Positions 1-5,807 of a DNA stretch of 12,186 nucleotides are shown piece by piece. Position 1 is the first letter of the stretch; the number at the start of each line of letters is the position of its first letter. The position numbers and the translations under genes were made by a program. The notes under the pieces are model-generated. The model was not told the DNA's origin. It did no database searches and saw only the letters and a program-made list of their open reading frames with translations. This stretch comes from JBBQVS01 sp964250765 (lineage in GTDB: Bacteria > Chloroflexota > Ktedonobacteria > Ktedonobacterales > Ktedonobacteraceae), in assembly GCA_964250765.1 (NCBI GenBank), contig CAXUHF010000152.1:1-12186 (forward strand), given 5' to 3'.

Positions 1-267
1 ACCGTAGAGTGTGTAGAGCGAAGGTGTGGCGAGTGCTACGGGAATGCCATTCAAATACTGAAACAGATACTGCGCATATAAAGCTGCATGATCGGATGTA
101 CCACGTGCGGCAATAAGCACCATTTTCACACCACGCCGTTTTGCCTCCAATGCAACCTGATGCGCCATATCCTTTGTATGATCGAGTGTACGCTGTAAGG
201 CTATCGGTTGCTCATGAATTTCTTGTAACATATGTGTCTGCTGTACTGAATGAGCAGTTTCTGTCAC
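1..267 (-). CDS. SIS-domain sugar-phosphate isomerase/deaminase, N-terminal part (cut by window edge)
   Basis: The first 89 codons of a minus-strand gene that runs off the left edge. I start it at the GTG at 267-265 because GGAGGAG lies about 7 bases upstream. The protein contains MLQEIHEQP near residue 13, the opening typical of the GlmS isomerase half and of free-standing SIS proteins. The first SIS strand and loop follow (VLIAARGTSDHA, about residues 50-61), where the Ser/Thr-rich loop binds sugar phosphate. There is no glutaminase domain before it, so it is not a full GlmS. Likely roles are a SIS-type glucosamine-6-phosphate deaminase (NagB-II-like) or an AgaS-like enzyme working on cytoplasmic amino-sugar phosphates. 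The TGGTATAGA motif at its promoter is shared with the two chitinase genes and supports a place in chitin/GlcNAc catabolism. The exact reaction cannot be settled from this fragment. Confidence 0.85.
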   Translation of the reverse strand, partial: MTETAHSVQQTHMLQEIHEQPIALQRTLDHTKDMAHQVALEAKRRGVKMVLIAARGTSDHAALYAQYLFQYLNGIPVALATPSLYTLYG

Positions 268-318
268 AGGCTGTCTCCTCCGAATGCTAGCAAGAGTTAT
301 AATAGCTGATGCTTGTAG

Positions 319-346
319 TGTATACTTCTTAATTTTTATTTGTCAA
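319..346 (-). promoter_or_regulatory. Sigma70-type promoter of the SIS gene
   Basis: On the minus strand a perfect -35 TTGACA (346-341) is followed after 16 bases by TATACA (324-319). Transcription would start near 312, giving a leader of about 45 bases to the GTG at 267. The spacer is very A/T-rich. Confidence 0.65.
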
Positions 347-347
347 G

Positions 348-367
348 ACATCTATACCACTAGATGT
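348..367 (-). promoter_or_regulatory. dre-like operator upstream of the SIS gene
   Basis: The minus strand reads TGGTATAGA (359-351), then four bases, then the -35 TTGACA. The same DNA forms an inverted repeat ACATCTA-N6-TAGATGT (348-367). The motif resembles the operators of GntR/HutC-family DasR and NagR regulators (core TGGTCTAGACCA with TGGTATAGA variants), known to control chitin and GlcNAc genes. The regulator itself is not in the window. A site abutting the -35 would be expected to block polymerase. Confidence 0.6.
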
Positions 368-434
368 ATATACTAAATTTCCCTTCGTTCATCGGTAGGT
401 CTTTGCAAAAGAGGTGGTTTCATGAGAAGAAACA

Positions 435-511
435 CCTGTAGGGACCCGATGTATCACGTCCTTGCTGGTAATCGAGACGCCACGAGGACGTGATACAGCA
501 GTCCCTACAGG
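435..511. repeat. 77-bp two-part palindrome (MITE-like element or strong hairpin)
   Basis: Outer arms CCTGTAGGGAC (435-445) and GTCCCTACAGG (501-511) are perfect complements. Inner arms TGTATCACGTCCT (450-462) and AGGACGTGATACA (485-497) are perfect 13-bp complements, separated from the outer arms by only 4 and 3 bases. The loop is 22 bases. There is no open reading frame and no convincing target-site duplication. It lies 56 bases past the stop of the GH18 gene, so as RNA it could help end that transcript, but only a short T-rich stretch (GTGTTTCTTCTC) follows. The long, nearly symmetric arms look more like a small non-autonomous mobile repeat. Confidence 0.7.
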
Positions 512-566
512 CAATTCATTTATCCCTTAATATTCATTCCGTTCGTGTAGCCTTTTTGATAGAGAC

Positions 567-1841
567 TTAGCAACTCCCAAGCTGAGTCCATACTCCTGCT
601 GCTCCACCTGGTACATCCGCCTCTGACCACCACTTCGCTTGCCACAATGAGCCATTATACGTCACCTTACTACCGCCTACATATGCTGTGGACGAGTTCC
701 AGGCCGCAATTCCGGCGCATGTCCCACCACCCGTTGGAGGGGTTGGCGTGGAAGTCTGACCTGGTGTCGGCGTAGGTGTCTGACCAGAGGGCGGTGTGGG
801 TGTGGATTGTGGTGGTGTACCTCCTCCAAACTGTACGATGATTTTGGTGAAATCCCAGGCATTCTGTGGTACGCTGCTGCATGTACCAGAGAGGGAGCCG
901 TTGTTGTTTGGCGGATTGCACTGACGATCACGATTGACCGACCAGTAGGTGAAGCGTGCCAGGGAATTGCTTTGGGCAAAGCCCAACAATGTCTGGAAGT
1001 CTGACTGGGAGAAGTACTCGCCGCTATCGGTACGTCCGTTCATTGATGAGACGCCTTCATAGCTGTAGGCTTTAGCACTACTCCAACCAAAGGTGTTCAT
1101 CAGGATTGTATTAAAGCTCTGCAACGCACTAATCTGGCTACTCGCTCCGTTGAAGCCACCATCAAATGGCATGATCGCAAAATTACTTGGCGTATAGCCT
1201 AGCGTTTTGGCATTGTTGAGGAGTTGTTGCCCAAAGTAGCCTGTGCCGCTAGTCGTACCTGGTATGGTGATCGATTCGTAGAGTCCAGGGTTGTTTTGCT
1301 GCAATATTTGCGCAGCACCCAACTCATTGTTGATGGCTGTTGCGTTCTCGTACTCTGGCTCCTCCAGATCAAAGTCAAGCGCATGCAGGCCGTACTTGTC
1401 GATAACTGTCTGCTCTGCTGCTGCGGTAGCTTGTGGAGTACCACAGGTCTCGCCAAGTTTTGTACCGCCATAGCCACCAAAGGAAACAACGACATCCCCT
1501 CCAGCGGCACGGATGGCACTGATGATTGGTGCAACCTGAGTGTCCGAAGAGATATTATCCAGCCCTGCATCACTCGCCCAAGCTGGTGTGCAGCCTCCAT
1601 TGGCTAGAACGAACGCGAGCGTGAAGGCTTTGGCTCCGCTTGCCGACATAACCGAGGGCAGATTGGGAGGATTGTTCGACAATGGCATCACGTAAGGTGC
1701 CGCGTTATACCAGTTGCTACTGACGGTAGGAGCAGCTTTCGCATGAGAGGGTCGCCAATTGAACACGATTGCCATGAGCACGATGAGCAGTAAGCTAGCA
1801 ATGCTTATTGCTCTCAGTAGAACGTGTTTACTTACTTGCAT
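567..1841 (-). CDS. Secreted GH18 chitinase with C-terminal CBM5/12 chitin-binding module
   Basis: Predicted to hydrolyse beta-1,4-GlcNAc links in chitin outside the cell. Residues 1-36 form a signal peptide (hydrophobic stretch about 11-27, cleavage probably after AKA). The GH18 barrel covers about 42-335, with the strand-3 motif SFGGYGG (120-126) and the strand-4 motif LDFDLEE (155-161), where E160 is the expected acid/base and D156 and D158 assist it. The first Asp of the usual DxxDxDxE pattern is replaced by His153. A Thr-Pro linker (about 341-373) leads to a CBM5/12 module (375-424) with AW, LWQAKWW and a terminal Cys pair (C375, C424). The ATG at 1841 is preceded by AAGGGA at about 8 bases. 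The gene is last in the minus-strand hydrolase series and has its own promoter with a dre-like palindrome, so it is probably induced with the other chitinase. The family call is strong; chain-end preference is unknown. Confidence 0.92.
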   Translation of the reverse strand: MQVSKHVLLRAISIASLLLIVLMAIVFNWRPSHAKAAPTVSSNWYNAAPYVMPLSNNPPNLPSVMSASGAKAFTLAFVLANGGCTPAWASDAGLDNISSDTQVAPIISAIRAAGGDVVVSFGGYGGTKLGETCGTPQATAAAEQTVIDKYGLHALDFDLEEPEYENATAINNELGAAQILQQNNPGLYESITIPGTTSGTGYFGQQLLNNAKTLGYTPSNFAIMPFDGGFNGASSQISALQSFNTILMNTFGWSSAKAYSYEGVSSMNGRTDSGEYFSQSDFQTLLGFAQSNSLARFTYWSVNRDRQCNPPNNNGSLSGTCSSVPQNAWDFTKIIVQFGGGTPPQSTPTPPSGQTPTPTPGQTSTPTPPTGGGTCAGIAAWNSSTAYVGGSKVTYNGSLWQAKWWSEADVPGGAAGVWTQLGSC

Positions 1842-1878
1842 AATGTTTCCCTTTTTAGAAGATGTAGGGTATCAAATG

Positions 1879-1907
1879 ACTATCAATCATTTTAGTATAG
1901 ACATTAA
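1879..1907 (-). promoter_or_regulatory. Putative promoter of the GH18-CBM5/12 chitinase gene
   Basis: On the minus strand TTAATG (1907-1902) and GATAGT (1884-1879) are 17 bases apart, a weak -35 with a fair -10. The leader to the ATG would be about 30 bases. A better -10-like TATACT lies within the palindrome just upstream but has no matching -35. The weak -35 would fit a repressed or activator-dependent promoter. Confidence 0.4.
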
Positions 1908-1920
1908 TATGTCTATACCA
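1895..1920 (-). promoter_or_regulatory. Double dre-like palindrome at the GH18 promoter
   Basis: Perfect 10-bp arms GTATAGACAT (1895-1904) and ATGTCTATAC (1909-1918) flank four bases. On the minus strand the upstream arm extends to TGGTATAGA (1920-1912), four bases before the assigned -35, the same spacing as at the SIS and second chitinase genes. The second arm reads TAGTATAGACA in the opposite direction. This may be two inverted dre-like sites or one extended dimer site covering the promoter. Confidence 0.6.
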
Positions 1921-2027
1921 GTTTTAGTAAGAATAGGTGAGCAGTTTCTCAATAGCTCTAGCACGACCTCTGATAATAAAGTTGCTTATCGGCTTGAAAA
2001 ACGTACTCACTCTGTAACACAGGAAAG

Positions 2028-3641
2028 TTACCAGCCGATGCTTAGAGTCACGCTGCTCGGTGGATTCGCATTAGGCAGAATTTTGACCGCACTTTGATCG
2101 TTCACATCGTCATAAGGAAATCCGTATGCTCTGTGGTCGATGCCAATCTGATGCCAGAACCTTGCATACTCGTTTTGGATAGAATTGGTATAGTACGCGG
2201 CAGGGTTATACCAGTTCGCAGTGTTCAGCGCAACACCTCTGTTCAAAGCAGCACATACCTCTGCTCCCAGTTCCAGTGCCTGAGGACTCATGCCCCCGGA
2301 TGCCAGAGCACCCGAACATGCTAGAACATCGCTGCTGGTGGGCTTATTCAAAAAGAATGGACCAGCACCGTTGCGTGTAAATTGCAACTGACCATTGACC
2401 ACTCCCCCTGTGAAGGTGGTGCCTTGACGAGTTAACGTAAATGGGTTGGTTGCGTAGTAGTTCCACATCTGATCGATATATGTCTGCATATAGTTCGCTT
2501 GACTACCACCGGGTGCGAAAGAAGCAGACGAATGTGGTGCTAGAATCCGATAGGGAGTGACGAGTGCTTGAAATGCTGGACTAACAGCGGCAGTGTACTG
2601 AGAGTACACTTGATTCCTGCTGAGAGTAATACCGACCGTCTGATCATATCCAATAGCTGTCTGCTGTAAACGTGCGGTCATTGGAAACCCAAACATATCG
2701 ACCTGAGTGGTATTGCCTCCAAATGGAGTTACACCGTACTGGTAGGCAAATTCATACCAGTCGAAGTACACGTCAGCATTTGGATCGCTGGGATTACTGA
2801 GGTTTGGGCCACCCCAGCCACTGTCGTCGGGCGCAATCGGAATATACATAGGCGACCCAAGCGAGAGATACATTCTTGCGCCTTCGAGATGAGTGGGCAT
2901 CGTGATTGTGCTCGCCTGGTCTAGCGTAAAGGACATATTCGCATAGTTCACGCCATTTTTAGTCAAATGGTTGGGAGCACTGGCATCCAGATGGTTGATA
3001 TGAACGAGGGTTCCATCGGACCTCAAATACGACCATTGACCTGGCGTGGCTTGACCCAGGACCATGACATAGACTTGATTATTCGCCCACACTCCATGTG
3101 TGTTGTTCTGTATGACGAAGGGGAACGTTCCGTTGGTGTTGCTTGCAACAGTGGGTGTTGGTGTTATACCGCTTGCAGCAGTAGGTGTTGGCGTTACACT
3201 CCCGCTACTTCCTGAACCGAACGTCCATGTGTAGTTGCTGGTGTCGTACTGCAATCCATCCTTTTGATAGGTAAAAGAGTAGGTAATTGCTTGTCCCGAA
3301 CTCAAACCACTTGCAGTGTACTCCCAGCGTGCCGTTCCATTGTTGTAGGTCATATTGAGGTTTTGCTGTGAAGCACCAGACTGGTTATAATGTAGAATCA
3401 CATAGCCTGCCGTCCAACCTGATGGCTGGAACCAGAAGAGGGCTTGTGTAGAACTACTGCTACTTGCCCCTTGACTGAAATTGTTGCTCGCATCTGCATG
3501 AACTCGATGGATTCCTTCTACTGATACATATGCCAAGGTTCCGCACAGAACCAGTATGCATGCACAGGTAATAAGTATGGCAGCTTTACGAGCAGAGAAC
3601 TTTTGATGATGAATGAGAGAGCTTACATCTTTGTTTTCCAT
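2028..3641 (-). CDS. Secreted GH64 beta-1,3-glucanase with N-terminal CBM56-like module
   Basis: Likely cleaves beta-1,3-glucan (laminarin, fungal wall glucan); GH64 enzymes characteristically release laminaripentaose. I start it at the ATG at 3641 (537 residues) because AAGGAG lies upstream and the signal peptide then sits at the N-terminus; the frame stays open to an ATG at 3710 that lacks this support. In this numbering: signal peptide about 1-49 (ending HRVHA), CBM56-like beta-glucan-binding module about 54-142 (WTAGYVILHY, RWEYT, GLQYDT), Thr-Pro linker about 147-170, and GH64 domain about 173-537 (starts FPFVIQN). The expected acidic pair is E297 in DWYEF and D315 in TTQVDMFG. The binding module closely resembles those of the neighbouring GH16 enzyme. 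The gene lies 210 bases behind that gene on the same strand, with stem-loops between, so readthrough or a separate promoter are both possible. It lacks the dre-like motif. Confidence 0.9.
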   Translation of the reverse strand: MENKDVSSLIHHQKFSARKAAILITCACILVLCGTLAYVSVEGIHRVHADASNNFSQGASSSSSTQALFWFQPSGWTAGYVILHYNQSGASQQNLNMTYNNGTARWEYTASGLSSGQAITYSFTYQKDGLQYDTSNYTWTFGSGSSGSVTPTPTAASGITPTPTVASNTNGTFPFVIQNNTHGVWANNQVYVMVLGQATPGQWSYLRSDGTLVHINHLDASAPNHLTKNGVNYANMSFTLDQASTITMPTHLEGARMYLSLGSPMYIPIAPDDSGWGGPNLSNPSDPNADVYFDWYEFAYQYGVTPFGGNTTQVDMFGFPMTARLQQTAIGYDQTVGITLSRNQVYSQYTAAVSPAFQALVTPYRILAPHSSASFAPGGSQANYMQTYIDQMWNYYATNPFTLTRQGTTFTGGVVNGQLQFTRNGAGPFFLNKPTSSDVLACSGALASGGMSPQALELGAEVCAALNRGVALNTANWYNPAAYYTNSIQNEYARFWHQIGIDHRAYGFPYDDVNDQSAVKILPNANPPSSVTLSIGW

Positions 3642-3675
3642 AAAGATGGGATGCTCCTTTCCTTCTATGAGAGAC

Positions 3676-3700
3676 GAGCGCAGATACATAGTCCGCGCTC
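3676..3700 (-). other. Stem-loop in the GH64 leader
   Basis: GAGCGC (3676-3681) and GCGCTC (3695-3700) form a perfect 6-bp GC-rich stem with a 13-base loop, about 17 bases upstream of the GH64 ribosome binding site. In the transcript it could affect stability or translation, or separate the GH64 message from the upstream GH16 message. No function is demonstrated. Confidence 0.4.
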
Positions 3701-3713
3701 TATTTGTCACTGA

Positions 3714-3838
3714 GGCGGCATGGGAATGCCGCCCGAACGCACCTTCTCAGGTGAATATTTTCCCCTTTGGGAAAAGGAGCTAGCATAGGAAATTCCTGCG
3801 AAGCCTCTTTTCCAGGAGGGGAATTGCACTAGGTGCAA
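3714..3838. repeat. Chain of five short stem-loops between GH16 and GH64 genes
   Basis: Five small inverted repeats follow one another: GGCGGCAT/ATGCCGCC (3714-3733, loop GGGA), CACCT/AGGTG (3740-3753), TTTTCCC/GGGAAAA (3758-3775), CCTC/GAGG (about 3806-3821) and TTGCAC/GTGCAA (3824-3838). The last begins 13 bases after the GH16 stop. None is followed by a real T-run, so an ordinary intrinsic terminator is doubtful. The pattern resembles a REP/BIME-type or degraded MITE repeat. On the minus strand it would sit in any GH16-GH64 joint transcript and could protect the upstream message. Confidence 0.55.
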
Positions 3839-3851
3839 GCCATTCTTCGCT

Positions 3852-5575
3852 TTATGGATGTGTCCATGAGTATGAGCCAGTATCGTACTGGAGGCCGCCT
3901 TTTTGATAGGTGAATGAGTAGTTAACGGCATTGCCTGAATTGATACCACCTGCCGTATACTCCCAGCGAGAGGTACTGCTGTTATAGGTCATATTCAGGT
4001 TCTGCTGGTTGCCGCCTGCAACCGTATAATGGAGGATGACATAGCCCGCCGTCCAGCCGCTAGGNNNNNNNNNNNNNNNNNNNNNNNNNNNNNNNNNNNN
4101 NNNNNNNNNNNNNNNNNNNNNNNNNNNNNNNNNNNNNNNNNNNNNNNNNNNNNNNNNNNNNNNNTGCCGCCTGCAACCGTATAATGGAGGATGACATAGC
4201 CCGCCGTCCAGCCGCTAGGTTGGAAGGTGAACAGTGCTTGACTCGACCCCGTACTGCTCACACCTTGAGCAAAACCCCCGTTTGTTGGAGTCGCTCCGAA
4301 GGTATAGCTATATGAGCCAGTATCGTACTGAAGACCGCCTTTCTGGTAGGTGAATGAGTAGTTGATGACATTCCCAGGACTCAAGCCTCCTACTGTATAC
4401 TCCCAGCGAGAGGTACCACTGTTGTAGGTCATGTTGATGTTTTGCTGACCGCCTCCGGCAACCGTATAATGGAGGATGACATAACCCGCCGTCCAGCCGC
4501 TAGGCTGAAAGTTGATTTGTGCTTGACTGGTACCAACGTCGCTTGCGCCCTGTGTAAAGCCACTACCCGTTGGTGTTGTAGCTGTAGGAGTTGGTGCTGA
4601 TGGAGTAGGTGTTACTCCACCACTGGAGCCTCCCGAAGTAGAGACTTGCACATTATCGACAATCATGGATACACCAGATTGAGTCGCGGCAGTTGGACCA
4701 CCACCGAATGCATTCGGGAAGCCACCACCCATAGCCAGGTCAAAGATGATGAAGAAACCGTGATCTACTGCGTTCGCCCAGGTTGTTGGATCGACCTGGT
4801 TCGCGCTTACTGTAAAGTAGTTGGCACCATCGAGATACCAACGAATCTGCTCAGGTGACACACTTCTATCTACTATGACCGAGTACGTATGAAAGCTGGT
4901 CTGACAACCAGGGCATGCGTGCTGTCCGCTACCAATACCCGTTGTTTCGTTGCAGGGACCACCTGGATCGACACCGCAGTGCAGGGTTCCGAAAACGGAA
5001 CTCAGTCCATTGATATCTTCCATCGTATCAATTTCACCGTCGTTGGGCCAGTTCTTGTCTACCCGATATTGTGCACCTAGCATCCAGAATGCAGGCCAGT
5101 AGCCAGCCGCCGCAGCACCAGAGACATTGGGCTGCTGAATGGAAGCACTAACTTGTAACTGACCACCCACAGGTGCTGCAAAATCAGCACGCTGTGTCTC
5201 AATGCGCCCCGATGTCCAGTTCCCACTAGCATCTCGAATGGCAGTAATCTTCAGATGACTGTTTCCATCTTGCTGCACATTCGCTGTACTATTGGTCATG
5301 TTCTCAATTTCTCCAGTACCCCACCCTGTTCCGGTATCGTAGCGCCAATTGTTGGTATCAACACCTGTGCCAGCCCCGCCGTTGAAATCGTCACTAAAGA
5401 CGGGAGTCCAAGCGGTGGCTGCGTGGGCTTTGTGTATCCCACGAGAAGAGACGACGCTTATGGCTGCAACCGCCAACGTTACTACCAGCAACAGCAATGT
5501 TGCAACACGAAGCGTCCCTAATGTCCGGTGTTGTTGAACGCCGGTTGTCTGTTCCCCTTGAGGAAACCTGTACAT
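3852..5575 (-). CDS. Secreted GH16 endo-beta-1,3-glucanase (laminarinase) with at least two CBM56-like modules; interrupted by assembly gap
   Basis: Predicted to cut internal beta-1,3-glucan bonds of fungal walls. Signal peptide 1-52 (ends HKAHA). GH16 domain about 57-312 with the catalytic motif GEIDTMED: E181 nucleophile, D183, E186 acid/base; the extra residue in ExDxxE is the laminarinase form. A Thr-Pro linker (about 320-336) leads to CBM56-like module 1 (339-427) and module 2 (from 434), which runs into 100 Ns. Beyond the gap the module resumes (PSGWTAGYV) and ends SYSWTHP with TAA at 3854-3852. A frame carried unchanged through the Ns shifts and stops falsely at 3995. Merging the 55-bp repeats that flank the gap gives an in-frame 522-residue protein with exactly two modules; more repeats may be missing. 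The ATG at 5575 has AAAGGGG six bases upstream. The gene follows the LacI gene on the same strand and has its own TTGACA promoter. Confidence 0.9.
4010..4219. repeat. Identical 55-bp direct repeats flanking the N gap
   Basis: Positions 4010-4064 and 4165-4219 are the same 55 bases, each touching the gap (the left copy ends at its left edge, the right copy begins at its right edge). They code WTAGYVILHYTVAGG and neighbours. An exact overlap ending at both contig edges is what a de Bruijn assembler leaves with k near 55, so the copies may be one piece of DNA counted twice. Confidence 0.85.
4065..4164. other. Assembly gap of 100 Ns
   Basis: Exactly 100 undetermined bases, the conventional placeholder for a gap of unknown size. 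It lies within the second CBM56-like module of the GH16 gene and should not be treated as a true distance or frame. Confidence 0.98.
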
Positions 5576-5608
5576 GAATTACCCCTTTCCAATACATGTT
5601 GGGACGTA

Positions 5609-5634
5609 GAGAAGCAAGAACATTCTTGCCTCTC
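5609..5634 (-). promoter_or_regulatory. Inverted repeat in the GH16 leader
   Basis: Arms of 12 bases with one mismatch surround a two-base centre; the core GCAAGAA-CA-TTCTTGC (5614-5629) is perfect. It lies 33 bases upstream of the GH16 start, inside the predicted leader. The two-base centre suits a protein-binding operator better than an RNA hairpin. It matches neither the palindrome at the LacI gene nor the TGGTATAGA motif. Confidence 0.45.
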
Positions 5635-5660
5635 CCTAGACAAATGTAGCTATCGAATGC

Positions 5661-5696
5661 GGAAACCAAAGTTAGTTTCCACAAGAAGTGTGTCAA
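5661..5696 (-). promoter_or_regulatory. GH16 promoter region with overlapping GGAAAC/GTTTCC inverted repeat
   Basis: A perfect -35 TTGACA lies at 5696-5691 on the minus strand. The -10 expected 17 bases on (5673-5668) is poor (AACTTT). That position falls inside an inverted repeat GGAAAC-N8-GTTTCC (5661-5680). The half-sites resemble those of the palindrome at the LacI gene (GAAAC/GTTTC), but the spacing is 8 instead of 2 bases, so binding by the same regulator is only a possibility. The position suits repression. Confidence 0.5.
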
Positions 5697-5773
5697 GGAT
5701 AGAACAACAAGACAACATGACAACAGTACTCTCATCTTTGCATAGAACAAAGAAGAATAATATAAGCATTTTA

Positions 5774-5789
5774 TTTCTTCGCTAAGAAA
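5774..5789 (-). terminator. Weak terminator-like hairpin after the LacI gene
   Basis: TTTCTT and AAGAAA form a 6-bp stem with a 4-base loop, 18 bases past the LacI stop, followed on the minus strand by an A/T-rich tract (TAAAATGCTTATATT). The stem is A/T-rich and may be too weak to end transcription alone. Confidence 0.3.
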
Positions 5790-5807
5790 GGAGAGAGACA
5801 GTAAGTG

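Larger units (their letters stand above)
3855..4561 (-). repeat. Tandem CBM56-coding repeats in the GH16 gene
   Basis: Module 1 is encoded by 4295-4561 and module 2 by 3855-4276 with the gap inside. The copies are very similar in DNA as well as protein: the stretch coding PSGWTAGYVILHYTVAGG is almost the same in each. This explains why short-read assembly broke here. Confidence 0.85.

Noticed and set aside
413..436. GGTGGTTTC/GAAACACC pair as a second LacI-type operator.
   Set aside because: The spacing and centre differ from the perfect palindrome and it is not at a promoter; it is a bulged hairpin next to the nested palindrome.
1759..2097. A 112-codon plus-strand frame across the GH18 promoter.
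   Set aside because: It reads antisense through the ends of two clear genes and their regulatory palindrome; composition and content do not look like a protein.
2186..2194. TGGTATAGT inside the GH64 gene, one base from the dre-like motif.
   Set aside because: It lies deep in the coding region, with no promoter next to it, and is explained by the codons it forms.
3642..3710. Upstream extension of the GH64 protein to an ATG at 3710.
   Set aside because: It would put 23 extra residues before a normal signal peptide and would include the ribosome binding site of the better start at 3641.
3707..3949. An 80-codon minus-strand frame between the GH64 and GH16 genes.
   Set aside because: It overlaps the true 3' end of the GH16 gene in another frame and runs through the stem-loop repeats; it has no family likeness and no ribosome binding site.
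3995..4064. Apparent C-terminus of the GH16 protein ending at 3995.
   Set aside because: It arises from carrying the frame through 100 placeholder Ns. The frame that codes the CBM56-like continuation stops at 3852.
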